From: BACL27 sp947488385
Lineage (GTDB): Bacteria > Actinomycetota > Acidimicrobiia > Acidimicrobiales > Ilumatobacteraceae
Direction: 5' to 3'
DNA length: 64,000 nucleotides
NCBI GenBank assembly: GCA_964203655.1
Contig: CAXNMJ010000001.1
Span: 124,001 to 188,000 of the forward strand
Below the pieces are notes generated by a model. The model was not told where the DNA came from. It saw only the letters and a list, made by a program, of their open reading frames with translations, and searched no databases. The position numbers and the translations under genes were made by a program. This document shows, one piece after another, positions 1 through 8,383 of the stretch; within the stretch, counting starts at the first letter, position 1; the number at the start of each line of letters is the position of its first letter.

Positions 1-1
1 G

Positions 2-643
2 CGCGAAAGCAAGCGCAGTCACGGCGGCGATGGCAAAACTTGCACGCTCTTAGTTCTTGATGAAGGCGTTGAAGTATTGATCGACGCAACACTTAAAATC
101 GTCGGCGATGCGGCCATCAATAATCATGGTCAGCCAGCTGAAACCGAACTTGTTGACAACTGGCTTCACCATCGCAACGACACCAGTGGGTTGCAAGCAC
201 TTTCAAAAAAAGGTTTCGTAATCGACACAATGGAAGTTGCAGTTGCTTGGTCGCGAGTGAACGAAGTCGCCGACGCGGTTCGTCAGTCGATCATGCAAGT
301 TTCTGGTGCGCGAAGCGCAAGTTGCCACATTTCTCACAGCTATCTAGATGGTGCGTGCATTTACTTCACATTTGCCGCTGAACCAAAAGAAAAGAATTTA
401 GAGTCAATTGAAAGTACATACACCCAAATCTGGGATGCAGCTCAGAACGCGGCGTTGCAATCTGGCGCCAATCTGTCTCATCACCACGGTGTTGGCATCA
501 ATCGCGCAAAGTACATCAAGCGGGCGCTCGGACCAGCACACGATGTTTTATCTGCAATCAAAAAGTCGCTCGACCCACAAGACATTTTGAACCCCGGCAA
601 ACTTGCATTCGTCTCAAAGCGTGGCGAATTCAATCTCGACTGA
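2..643 (+). CDS. FAD-linked oxidase, C-terminal part (alkyl-DHAP synthase/GlcD type), 5' truncated
   Basis: The reading frame is open from base 2 with no start codon of its own, so the gene begins before the window; the TTG at 77 is internal. The visible part is the C-terminal substrate/cap domain of the FAD-binding oxidase family that includes alkylglycerone-phosphate synthase and glycolate oxidase GlcD. Recognisable elements are SHGGDGKTC near the left edge, a His-rich stretch LSHHHGVGINRAKY and the family-typical ending DPQDILNPGKL. The VAO-type FAD domain lies outside the window. A glycerol kinase follows after 18 bp on the same strand, which suggests glycerol/glycerol-3-phosphate or ether-lipid metabolism (inference). 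The family is clear; the substrate is not. Confidence 0.8.
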   Translation, partial: RESKRSHGGDGKTCTLLVLDEGVEVLIDATLKIVGDAAINNHGQPAETELVDNWLHHRNDTSGLQALSKKGFVIDTMEVAVAWSRVNEVADAVRQSIMQVSGARSASCHISHSYLDGACIYFTFAAEPKEKNLESIESTYTQIWDAAQNAALQSGANLSHHHGVGINRAKYIKRALGPAHDVLSAIKKSLDPQDILNPGKLAFVSKRGEFNLD

Positions 644-661
644 GTCAGAACCGAACACTTC

Positions 662-2125
662 TTGAGCATCCTCGTTGTCGACATTGGCACAAGCGGCTTA
701 CGCGCAGGTGTCGTGCGCAATGATGGTTCACTTAATTTTTTAAACTACGAGGCCTGTCGCCCATCCACCCCAGCGCCAGGGCTTGTCGAATTCGACGCGC
801 AACAAATGGCCGATGCAGTACTGCGAGTTTGCAATCAGACAATTGAGCAGTCAAAGAGCACCGACACGATTGACGCAGTCGGCATCACTAATCAACGTGC
901 TTCAACGGTGATCTGGAGCAAAGCAACCGGTAAACCATTTGGCCCCGCAATTGGCTGGCAAGATTTGCGCACGGTCGGTGAATGTATGGCTGCAGCAGCC
1001 GAGCACGGCATCAAACTCGCGCCAAACCAAACCGCAACAAAAGCCGCGTGGATGCTTCAAAATTACATTTTTGCGAACAAGATAGATCTTGCTGATGTGC
1101 GAATCGGAACTGTTGATTCGTACATCGCCGCCGTTCTCTCAAATAACAAATTGCATGTGACCGACTCAAGCAATGCGGCAGTTACTGGTCTTTGCAATAT
1201 TGATGCACTGTCTTGGTCGCCACGACTATGCGAGCTTCTCAAAGTCGAAATTGAAACTCTTCCAAAAATTGTCGCGTCTTCCGAAATAATCGGTAACGCA
1301 ACTGCCCTGCCTGGTGCACCACCCATTGCGGCTCTGATCGGCGATCAGCAGTCTTCGCTTGTCGGTCAAGCCTGCATCACATCAGGAGCAACAAAAATTA
1401 CTTTCGGCACGGGCGGAATGTTGAACACGTTCACCGGCCAAGATTCGCCGACAAAGTTTGTTCGAAGCGAACACGGTGTTTATCCAATTGTCGCGTTCCG
1501 CGACAGCGTCGCAACTTATTGGGCATCCGAGGCGATCATGCTGTCGGCGGGCACAAATCTCGACTGGCTTTGCCAAGACTTGCAATTGATATCTTCTCCT
1601 TCTGAGAGCCACGAACTTGCATCGCAAGTACCAGACAGTGGCGGTGTTGTTTTTGTTCCGGCGCTATTTGGTCTGGGTACGCCTCATTGGGACTACGGCG
1701 CACGCGGCACATTGCTCGGCATTACCCGTGGCACAAATCGTGCGCACATTGTTCGTTCAGTTCTTGAGGGCATTGCTCATCGCGGTGCCGACATGATCGA
1801 CTCAGTAGTCGGCGAAACGAAACTTGACATTAAGTCGATTCGAATCGATGGCGGCATGAGCCGCAACCCGAGTTTCGTGCAGGCCCTCGCCAACGCCACC
1901 GGCCGCAAAATTGAAGTTTCGCCAATCACTGAGGCAACAACACTCGGTGCTGCTTATCTTGCGGGCGCCAAAGTGTCGTTTTGGCAATCTCTTGAACAAG
2001 CCACCTCAACATGGAAACCTGCGCAAATTGTTGAGCCAACAGAGCTCCTGAATCGCGCACAATGGCACGAGGCTGTTTCGCGCGCACGCAATTGGATCCC
2101 TGCGCTGTCGAGCCTTGACTTCTAA
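662..2125 (+). CDS. glpK: Glycerol kinase (FGGY carbohydrate kinase family)
   Basis: A protein of 487 aa, the usual GlpK length (~500). It would phosphorylate glycerol to sn-glycerol-3-phosphate with ATP in the cytoplasm. The N-terminal phosphate-binding loop reads VVDIGTSGLRAGVV. ITNQRAST and a GWQD segment lie in the first FGGY domain. GTGGMLNTFTG and the C-terminal signature RIDGGMSRNPSF followed by TTLGAAYLAG mark the second. Translation probably starts at the TTG at 662, 18 bp after the upstream oxidase stop, so the two are likely co-transcribed. The FGGY family also contains xylulokinases, but the PHWDYGARGTLLG region and the neighbour favour glycerol kinase. Confidence 0.85.
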   Translation: MSILVVDIGTSGLRAGVVRNDGSLNFLNYEACRPSTPAPGLVEFDAQQMADAVLRVCNQTIEQSKSTDTIDAVGITNQRASTVIWSKATGKPFGPAIGWQDLRTVGECMAAAAEHGIKLAPNQTATKAAWMLQNYIFANKIDLADVRIGTVDSYIAAVLSNNKLHVTDSSNAAVTGLCNIDALSWSPRLCELLKVEIETLPKIVASSEIIGNATALPGAPPIAALIGDQQSSLVGQACITSGATKITFGTGGMLNTFTGQDSPTKFVRSEHGVYPIVAFRDSVATYWASEAIMLSAGTNLDWLCQDLQLISSPSESHELASQVPDSGGVVFVPALFGLGTPHWDYGARGTLLGITRGTNRAHIVRSVLEGIAHRGADMIDSVVGETKLDIKSIRIDGGMSRNPSFVQALANATGRKIEVSPITEATTLGAAYLAGAKVSFWQSLEQATSTWKPAQIVEPTELLNRAQWHEAVSRARNWIPALSSLDF

Positions 2126-2132
2126 GTTCGTC

Positions 2133-2138
2133 TAGATT
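2133..2138 (+). promoter_or_regulatory. -10 box for the ferritin-like gene at 2145 (leaderless)
   Basis: TAGATT lies 6 nt before the ATG at 2145, placing the transcription start at or next to the start codon. No Shine-Dalgarno sequence is present. Confidence 0.45.
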
Positions 2139-2144
2139 TATCTG

Positions 2145-2603
2145 ATGCTTTCAGACGCTGATATCAACCTTCTTATCCCCGCGCAAGCGCTCGAGTTAGC
2201 CGCCAGAGACATCTATGCCAGCGTGGTTTCGCGCGCCACAAAGTCAGGCGACGAACAGGCACTGCTCGAACTAATTCACAGCCATCATGTTGCTTACGAG
2301 CAGGCATTGAACGGCGTACTCGGCAAACGTGCCGCAACAAGTCGAAACGCCGAGGTCTACACCAAGTTTTTCGCAGCACTTTCTGATTCGAATAAAACTT
2401 GGTCGACTTTGCTTGAACTTGAAAACATCGCCGTAGCAACGCACACCGCAATTATTGAAAAACTCTCATCGGCAAAGATTGCGGCGTTGATCGCATCTGT
2501 AATTACAGTCGAAGCAAGGCACGCAGCGATTCTGGCAACACAAATTTCATCAAATTTGAGTCTCGCTCTCGACAACCCAGAACAGGCTCTGGTGACACAA
2601 TGA
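2145..2603 (+). CDS. Ferritin-like four-helix protein (cytoplasmic)
   Basis: A 152 aa protein of four predicted helices without a signal peptide. Likely metal ligands of a ferritin-like diiron site are visible: a Glu in ALELAARDIY, the His residues of HSHHVAYEQ, a Glu in LLELENIAVATH and the Glu/His pair of TVEARHAAIL. Its stop overlaps the start of the next gene by four bases (ATGA), so the two ferritin-like proteins are probably translationally coupled. The exact function (iron storage, oxidase or DUF4439-like) cannot be read from sequence. Confidence 0.7.
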   Translation: MLSDADINLLIPAQALELAARDIYASVVSRATKSGDEQALLELIHSHHVAYEQALNGVLGKRAATSRNAEVYTKFFAALSDSNKTWSTLLELENIAVATHTAIIEKLSSAKIAALIASVITVEARHAAILATQISSNLSLALDNPEQALVTQ

Positions 2604-3403
2604 ACCAGCTAAGTCGTCGCGAACTTTTGCGTTTGAGCAGTCTCTCGTTGGCTTCAGGCTTGGTTCTTGCTGCTTGCGGCAAACAATCAAGCGTCATCGA
2701 TGACGGAGCGATTGCTCGCCTTGGTGACACACCATCAACCACAGCATTACCCGAGGCTGAAATAACTGATGAAGTTCTCTTGCGCACCGCCGCGTCTCTC
2801 GAATACAACGCAATTGATACATATACAGCCGCACTTGACTTAGGTGTTTTTACCGGCAGTCTTGCCGCCGCAACTGACGTTGCAAAACGCTTTCGCGATG
2901 ACCACCAAGCACACGCTGATGCCGTTAATGGTTTAATTCGTGCGATGGGTGGCAAAGCTCATCAGTGCGCCAATGTGCGAATTAACGATCTCTACATTGC
3001 GCCAGCTCTAAAAATCATCACTGAAGATGCAAATCCAAATGTCGGCATTGACGTCATCGCCCTGGCTCATGCGCTCGAGAATCTCGCAGCGCAGACTTAT
3101 CAAGGTGTCGTTGAGAGCATCACTGATCCAAAACTGCGGGCTGATGCGATTCGCATCGGTCAACAAGAGTCGCGTCATGCCGCTCTGCTGGCTCAAGTTC
3201 TTAACCCTGGTCTTGCTGCAGTTGGTCCGACGTTTGACGCGGCTACCGGAAAAGCAAATATCGCTGCGATTCCACTGGCGTTTGGTTCGCTCGGCAACAT
3301 TCAACTTGTAGTTGGGGCTCCAAAAGCAGACGGCACACGCTCAACGCTTTTACTTGAAACCCCAAGTTTGAACTCGCTTGTCTATGACGGCGTGTCTTGC
3401 TGA
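2600..3403 (+). CDS. Exported ferritin-like lipoprotein
   Basis: A 267 aa protein that begins with a twin-arginine-like signal (SRRELLRLSS), a hydrophobic stretch and a lipobox LAAC with Cys26, so it is likely exported and lipid-anchored. The mature part is ferritin-like (Ferritin_2 family): SLEYNAIDTY, the DDHQAHAD helix, HALENLAAQTY and QESRHAALL supply a complete Glu/His diiron set. It overlaps the upstream ferritin-like gene by 4 bp. The pair looks like a cytoplasmic and an exported version of the same fold. The role is unknown; iron or oxidative-stress handling is an inference. Confidence 0.75.
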   Translation: MNQLSRRELLRLSSLSLASGLVLAACGKQSSVIDDGAIARLGDTPSTTALPEAEITDEVLLRTAASLEYNAIDTYTAALDLGVFTGSLAAATDVAKRFRDDHQAHADAVNGLIRAMGGKAHQCANVRINDLYIAPALKIITEDANPNVGIDVIALAHALENLAAQTYQGVVESITDPKLRADAIRIGQQESRHAALLAQVLNPGLAAVGPTFDAATGKANIAAIPLAFGSLGNIQLVVGAPKADGTRSTLLLETPSLNSLVYDGVSC

Positions 3404-3433
3404 CCCTCAAAACTCGCTAATACACTGATACCA

Positions 3434-3814
3434 ACGGTGAGTCGGTCGGTCGACCGCAGTGTTGTGGTGCTTGCATCGCAACATTGAGGAAAGTCGGGAC
3501 TTCGCAGGACAAAGTGCTGGTGAAAGCCAGGTCGGGGAAACCTGACATCTCGTGCAACAGAAAATAAACCGCCGATGATCAAGGGTCGCAAGATTCTTGA
3601 AACAGGTAAGGATGAAACGGTGCGGTAAGAGCGCACCAGCGTGGTTGGCAACAATTGCGGCTTGGTACGTCACTTGAAGCAAGGCCATGCAGAGGGTATG
3701 AACTGTCCGTTTGCTTTCGAGCAGCCCTCGGGTAGGCCGCATAGATGGATGGTCGTCGGTGTCAGCAGGAAACTGCTGGTGCTACAAAATCCCGCTTATA
3801 GACCGGCTCACTGT
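3434..3814 (+). ncRNA. rnpB: RNase P RNA (bacterial type A)
   Basis: The catalytic RNA of RNase P, which matures tRNA 5' ends. The conserved elements are present in order: GAGGAAAGTC near 3485, ACAGAAA near 3556, GGTAAGAGCGCACC near 3626 and GCTTATAGACCGGCTCACT near 3794. Helix P1 is visible as GTGAGTCGGT (3437-3446) pairing with ACCGGCTCAC (3802-3811). The T-rich CTGTTTTTATC after P1 is a plausible terminator. It fills the 3404-3865 stretch between protein genes. Ends are accurate to a few bases. Confidence 0.95.
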
Positions 3815-3865
3815 TTTTATCTTCACCGACACCTAGACAGTGAAATATTCAGAAATTGCTTGCAA

Positions 3866-4342
3866 CTAACTCTTGCGCAACGAGCCAGTTTTCAAAAAAG
3901 CCTGTCGCCTAGTTTTGTCGCGGAGCGCAAAGTAACGCCAACCAATTAAGCATCCGATGATGCCAATAACTTCAAGTGGCAGATTCCACGGGCCACGTTC
4001 GACCGAAGGCAGCAATTTATCGCTGAATGAAACACCGGTGAACGGCCACCAAAAAGTTTTCGAATCAGAAAATGCGCCGTCAAAAATCAAATGCATAAAC
4101 ATTCCGATGGGAATTGCCAAAAGTCGTTGCCGAATAGGTTTTCGACCAGCAGTCGCAATCATGATCAAAAACAAAACAGCAATGCTCGTCGCCACACTAT
4201 GAAATGGGCCGACTGAGCCGCGTATGCCGTCAAAGAGATCGGGCAGAACTGCCGAGATTGCCAAAACGCGATAATCAAATTTTGGGTCACGAAATACGAA
4301 CCATACGGCCCAGATCGAAGTCGCGATAAACCAGAACAGCAT
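3866..4342 (-). CDS. Small membrane protein, DUF457/YdjM-like
   Basis: A 158 aa protein with about four hydrophobic segments. Conserved polar residues sit next to the membrane spans: VLPDLFDG, GPFHSVAT and FMHLIFDG. This Asp/His pattern resembles the DUF457 (YdjM) family of membrane-bound proteins annotated as possible metal-dependent hydrolases. The ATG at 4342 follows no obvious ribosome-binding site. The gene sits 6 bp downstream of the zinc-ribbon gene on the same strand and is probably in its operon. The family assignment is tentative and the activity unproven. Confidence 0.55.
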   Translation of the reverse strand: MLFWFIATSIWAVWFVFRDPKFDYRVLAISAVLPDLFDGIRGSVGPFHSVATSIAVLFLIMIATAGRKPIRQRLLAIPIGMFMHLIFDGAFSDSKTFWWPFTGVSFSDKLLPSVERGPWNLPLEVIGIIGCLIGWRYFALRDKTRRQAFLKTGSLRKS

Positions 4343-4348
4343 TGCTGA

Positions 4349-5056
4349 CTAAATCACCAAATAGCAGTCGCAGTTCGGGCACTCGGCAAACTCTTCAGCA
4401 CTGACTTTTTTTAAAGCTGAGAGTTCGACAACAGAGAGGTCTAGATGACAAGACTGACACTTCGTACCGTGCAAGTCAGCCACGGCTGGAGTTGTTCGCT
4501 TGTTTCGTTTCACATCGTAAAGTTTGATCAGCTTTGGGTCAATCTCGCTGGCGACTTGCGAACGCTGGGCATCAAGTTTTTGCTTGTCTGCTTCACATGT
4601 AGCTAACGCCGAATTAAGCGCCAGAGTTGCTTGCTCAACACTCGCCTGCTGAGAAACTATTTGCTCTGCTAACTCTGAAATTTGGCTTTCAATATTCTCA
4701 GATTTTTCAAGCAATGCAAGCTCTTTGTCGTCGTTACCGCTGCGCTCAACGCGCATAGTTTCTATCTCGTGTTGCAGGGCTTCTGCCTCTCGGGGTGCGA
4801 TAACAGTCTTTAATTGCTGAGAATACTTTTGAATTGCCATCTCACACTTTTTGTTGGCAGCTTCTAACGCGACTACATCTTCTTTGACGGCCTTTAATTC
4901 GGTGAGCAATTTATTGTGCTTGCCTTGAGTTGCGACAAGCCCAGCTTTTGCTGCAGCCAAAGACGTGCGCTCAGCAAGGCTCGATTGGTGGTGTGCTAGT
5001 TGTAACAACGCGGTATCAACTCGCTGAAGCTGCAATAGCGGTTGAAGTAAACCCAC
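4349..5056 (-). CDS. Coiled-coil protein with C-terminal C4 zinc ribbon (zf-RING_7 family)
   Basis: A long helical, coiled-coil-forming N-terminal region rich in Glu, Ala, Gln and Lys is followed by a zinc ribbon made of CQSCHLDL and CPNCDCYLV. This is the architecture of the CT398/HP0958-like family. The open frame extends to 5107, but I choose the GTG at 5056, because it overlaps the TAG stop of the upstream penicillin-binding protein by one base (TAGTG) and yields a protein starting just before LLQPLLQLQRVD, where the family homology begins. Translational coupling with the upstream gene is likely. The cellular role in actinobacteria is not established. Confidence 0.75.
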   Translation of the reverse strand: MGLLQPLLQLQRVDTALLQLAHHQSSLAERTSLAAAKAGLVATQGKHNKLLTELKAVKEDVVALEAANKKCEMAIQKYSQQLKTVIAPREAEALQHEIETMRVERSGNDDKELALLEKSENIESQISELAEQIVSQQASVEQATLALNSALATCEADKQKLDAQRSQVASEIDPKLIKLYDVKRNKRTTPAVADLHGTKCQSCHLDLSVVELSALKKVSAEEFAECPNCDCYLVI

Positions 5057-7332
5057 TACGGTGTGCCGATTGTTGTCTGCACATAGTTTGGCAACGGTTT
5101 TGAACATTCAAAGAAGTAGAGGCCCTGTTCTATGGTCGGCACAGGAGAATACGGATTCAAGTCTGTTGGCAAGATTGTCGTCCCAGGACTAAGCACGTTG
5201 ATCACAACAGTATTGGCAACTGCCGTTTCTCCAGCAAGCGTCGTTGTGGTTACTTTGCCCTCAGGCTTGGGCGCCGGGATCGTTCCTGAAACAATTCTTG
5301 CCGGACACTCAACACCTGGCAGGTACAACCGCAACGGTGCGCGCGTCGGCGCCGGTGGCGCTGCAAAGTCCAGAACTTCTAGACCTCGATGTACTTCATC
5401 CATATACGACTTCCAAATCATCGCCGGGAACATTGCACCTTGAACACCTCCCCGATCGCCAATCACACTTGCAAACTCGGGCACATTTCGTTTTGTCATT
5501 TTGGTGTAACCCTTTGGGTCACCAACCCAAACTGCCGTGGCGTATTGCGGCGTAAAGCCAACAAACCAAGCGTTGGTGTTGTTGTCTTGTGTTCCGGTTT
5601 TACCTGCCGCTGGTCGGCTGTCTTCAAGAGGTGTGCGGCGTGCTGTTCCACTTTGAATAACTCCACGCATGACATCGGCCGCCGCATTTGCCGCTTCAGC
5701 AGGCAAAGTCTGCTCAATAGTTGGACTTTGATATTGATACAGCACCGTCCCGCGCGAATCTTCAATTCTCTCGATCATGTATGGCTCAACGTGAACACCC
5801 GAGTTTGCAAGAGTTTGCGCACCTGCAGCCATATCCATCGGACTCAACTCGTTCGCACCAGTTGCAAGGCTGGCGTACGGCTGAATAGTGAACGTCTCTT
5901 TACTTAACCACTGCGAAGATGCCATGCGATACATCGTCTCGACCACACGCTCGAGACCAACAATTTGCGAAAGCTTTGCATATGCACAGTTGATCGACAA
6001 CCAAGTCATCAGTCGCAAAGACGCCGTGGGTTGACTCACACCTTTGGTGATTTCAAAGGGCTCATCAAGATTGCCAGGGTTAGAAAGAGTGCAAGGCAAC
6101 GTGCCATCAATCAGGTCTTCGGGTTGCACACCCGCCTGCAATGCTGCAGCAAGGATGAAGAACTTAACGCTCGACCCCGTTTGCCGACGACGCAGCGCCA
6201 GATTCACTTCGCTCTGACCCGCCACGAAACCTGGCCCACCGACCATTGCCCGAACAGCACCAGTTTTTACATCAAGCGAAACCATCGCCGCAGCTATGCC
6301 GGCTTTATTTGCAGGCAGCTGATCTCGTACCGCTTGCTCGGCTGCAAGTTGAGCCGCAGAATCCAAAGTCGTAAAAACCTTGACTCCACCACGAAACAGC
6401 GTGTTGTATCGCTGCGCGTATGTAGTGCCCAAAATATCTGAATTGTTCAACAGATAATCTTTGACTTCTTCAGTGAAATATGTTCGTGAAACATCTCGCT
6501 GAGACTTTTTATTGATTACTTCCGGAATCGCTGGCTTATCGCCGATCTCGATGCGCTCTTGCTCGGTCAACAAACCAGTGTCAACAAGTCGGTCTAACAC
6601 TTCCAGGTAACGCGCACGCGAAGTATCTGGGTGTTGAATCGGGTCGTAGTTTGACGGTGCTTGAATCAGCCCTGCCAAAAACGCGCCGTCCAACAACGTC
6701 AACTCGCGCACATCTTTGCCAAAATAAACTTCGGCGGCGGCTTGTATTCCGTAAGTGTTGTTGCCCAAATAAATAGTGTTCAAGTAGCGCTCAAGAATCT
6801 TTTTCTTGGGGACTTCTTTTTCAAGCATCGTCGCATACCGTGCTTGCAAAACTTTGTAACGCCCATCGCGTTCAAGACCAGCCAAGAACTCATTTTTTAC
6901 AACCTGCATCGTGATCGTGCTCGCACCCTGCTTTGCGCCACCGCGCGAGTTTGACAAGATCGCGCGGGTAAATGCACGCAAGTTCACGCCTTTATGTCGT
7001 TCAAACTCGTTGTCTTCAAGCGCAAGAATCGCCGACACCACGTCTGGCGGAACGTTGTCAATGCTCATAACTTGACTGTTCTCAAGTTGGTATGAGCCAA
7101 TCTGCTTTCCGGTGGCGTCAAATACCGTGCTTCTTTGAGCAAGTCCAGAGAAATTCGTCAAGCTTGGCGGCACTTGCGTGTGGGCATTTAAAACCCCCCA
7201 GACACGTGGTGCAATCGCCGTGATAGTCGCGGCGATGAACAGCGAACCTGCCAAGGCGACAACTCCAATTCGGGCGAAAGTTTGCCATTGTGCCCGCAAG
7301 TTGTTTGTTATTGCGCGAAAAAAATCACTCAC
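5056..7332 (-). CDS. Class A penicillin-binding protein (transglycosylase/transpeptidase)
   Basis: A 758 aa bifunctional peptidoglycan synthase. One N-terminal transmembrane segment (about residues 20-45) anchors it to the membrane. The GT51 glycosyltransferase domain shows LEDNEFERHKG (~105), GASTITMQ and KILERYLNTIYLG. The transpeptidase domain has the SxxK motif in TGSSVKFF (Ser near 386), SIN as SxN and GKTGTQ as KTG. The C-terminal tail after about residue 640 is rich in Pro and Thr. Start is a GTG at 7332. It is equivalent to PonA/PBP1 of other actinobacteria. The downstream zinc-ribbon gene overlaps it by one base. Confidence 0.92.
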   Translation of the reverse strand: MSDFFRAITNNLRAQWQTFARIGVVALAGSLFIAATITAIAPRVWGVLNAHTQVPPSLTNFSGLAQRSTVFDATGKQIGSYQLENSQVMSIDNVPPDVVSAILALEDNEFERHKGVNLRAFTRAILSNSRGGAKQGASTITMQVVKNEFLAGLERDGRYKVLQARYATMLEKEVPKKKILERYLNTIYLGNNTYGIQAAAEVYFGKDVRELTLLDGAFLAGLIQAPSNYDPIQHPDTSRARYLEVLDRLVDTGLLTEQERIEIGDKPAIPEVINKKSQRDVSRTYFTEEVKDYLLNNSDILGTTYAQRYNTLFRGGVKVFTTLDSAAQLAAEQAVRDQLPANKAGIAAAMVSLDVKTGAVRAMVGGPGFVAGQSEVNLALRRRQTGSSVKFFILAAALQAGVQPEDLIDGTLPCTLSNPGNLDEPFEITKGVSQPTASLRLMTWLSINCAYAKLSQIVGLERVVETMYRMASSQWLSKETFTIQPYASLATGANELSPMDMAAGAQTLANSGVHVEPYMIERIEDSRGTVLYQYQSPTIEQTLPAEAANAAADVMRGVIQSGTARRTPLEDSRPAAGKTGTQDNNTNAWFVGFTPQYATAVWVGDPKGYTKMTKRNVPEFASVIGDRGGVQGAMFPAMIWKSYMDEVHRGLEVLDFAAPPAPTRAPLRLYLPGVECPARIVSGTIPAPKPEGKVTTTTLAGETAVANTVVINVLSPGTTILPTDLNPYSPVPTIEQGLYFFECSKPLPNYVQTTIGTP

Positions 7333-7415
7333 GTCCCTTCTAATCTACTTGCCAAGAAACTCTCTGTCTTTGTTAGTGCCAAGGCTTCAGGGTGACGCAC
7401 GACTCACGAAACGAC

Positions 7416-7421
7416 TAATCT
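7416..7421 (+). promoter_or_regulatory. -10 box for the LLM gene at 7428 (leaderless)
   Basis: TAATCT is followed by 6 nt and then the ATG; no ribosome-binding site is seen. Confidence 0.45.
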
Positions 7422-7427
7422 CCGTCT

Positions 7428-8378
7428 ATGACGAGTTCACCAATAAAAATCCGACCATTCAGATTTGGCATTCAAGCCAGCAAAGCAGGCTCACAAAAAG
7501 AGTGGACTGAACTAGCCAAGACTGCCGAGAACCACGGCTACAGCTCACTGACAATGCCCGATCACTTCACTGATCAACTCGCACCCGTGCCCGCGTTGAT
7601 GGCGGCAGCAAGTGTTACAAAAAATTTGCGTATTGGTGCTTTGGTCTGGGACAACGACTATAAACATCCAGTCGTTTTGGCAAAAGAGCTTGCAACACTC
7701 GATCTGCTTTCAGATGGTCGCCTCGAAATCGGCATCGGTGCAGGATGGATGGCCACCGATTACGAACAAGCCGGCATGCAGTACGACCGCCCCGGCGTGC
7801 GCATTGACAGATTCTTGGAAGGTCTCGAAATAATTAAACGAGCGATGACGGGCGAAAAGTTTTCATTCTCAGGCAAGCACTACACAATCACCGACTACAC
7901 AGCGACACCGCTACCAGTGCAAAAACCTTGCCCTCCAATTTTGATTGGTGGGGGCGGCCCACGTGTTCTTAAATTGGCTGCTCAGCTGGCCGACATCGTC
8001 GGAATCAACCCGTCACTCAAAGACGGCGTAGTAAATGGTGAAACGATTAAAGACATGAGTGCTGAAGCTGTTCAAGAAAAAATCGACATCATCACGGCAA
8101 ATGCGGGTGCACGTTTACCAGATATCGAGCTGAATATTCGCACGTTTCTTGTCAACATTCGCGATAGCGCCCAAGAGGCCATCGAAGGCACGGCAAACAT
8201 GCTCAAGGTTGATCCTTCGTTGGTTGCGAATTCACCGTTCGCGATTCTTGGACCACCTGCAAAAATCGCCGAAGATCTTCTCGTACGACGCGAACAATGG
8301 GGTTTTTCTTACGTGATAGTTGGCGGAGAAGACGTCGAAAAGTTTGCGCCTGTTATAAAAATTCTTGCCGGAAAATAA
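7428..8378 (+). CDS. LLM-class F420-dependent oxidoreductase
   Basis: A 316 aa luciferase-like (TIM barrel) oxidoreductase. Family features are FGIQASKAGS at the N-terminus, the cofactor-barrel strand YSSLTMPDHF, LRIGALVWDNDYKHP, DGRLEIGIGAGW and PPILIGGGGPRVL. It most resembles the mycobacterial F420-dependent subgroup annotated as MSMEG_2516-type. Since a complete FO synthase gene (fbiC) lies at 27.9-30.3 kb, F420 is the probable cofactor, though FMN cannot be excluded. The ATG at 7428 looks leaderless. It is convergent with the saccharopine-dehydrogenase-like gene 5 bp away. The substrate is unknown. Confidence 0.85.
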   Translation: MTSSPIKIRPFRFGIQASKAGSQKEWTELAKTAENHGYSSLTMPDHFTDQLAPVPALMAAASVTKNLRIGALVWDNDYKHPVVLAKELATLDLLSDGRLEIGIGAGWMATDYEQAGMQYDRPGVRIDRFLEGLEIIKRAMTGEKFSFSGKHYTITDYTATPLPVQKPCPPILIGGGGPRVLKLAAQLADIVGINPSLKDGVVNGETIKDMSAEAVQEKIDIITANAGARLPDIELNIRTFLVNIRDSAQEAIEGTANMLKVDPSLVANSPFAILGPPAKIAEDLLVRREQWGFSYVIVGGEDVEKFAPVIKILAGK

Positions 8379-8383
8379 AAGCT

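Noticed and set aside
77..643. Start codon TTG at 77 as the beginning of a short gene
   Set aside because: The frame is open to base 2 and the upstream residues (SHGGDGKTC) continue the family homology, so the gene is truncated by the window.
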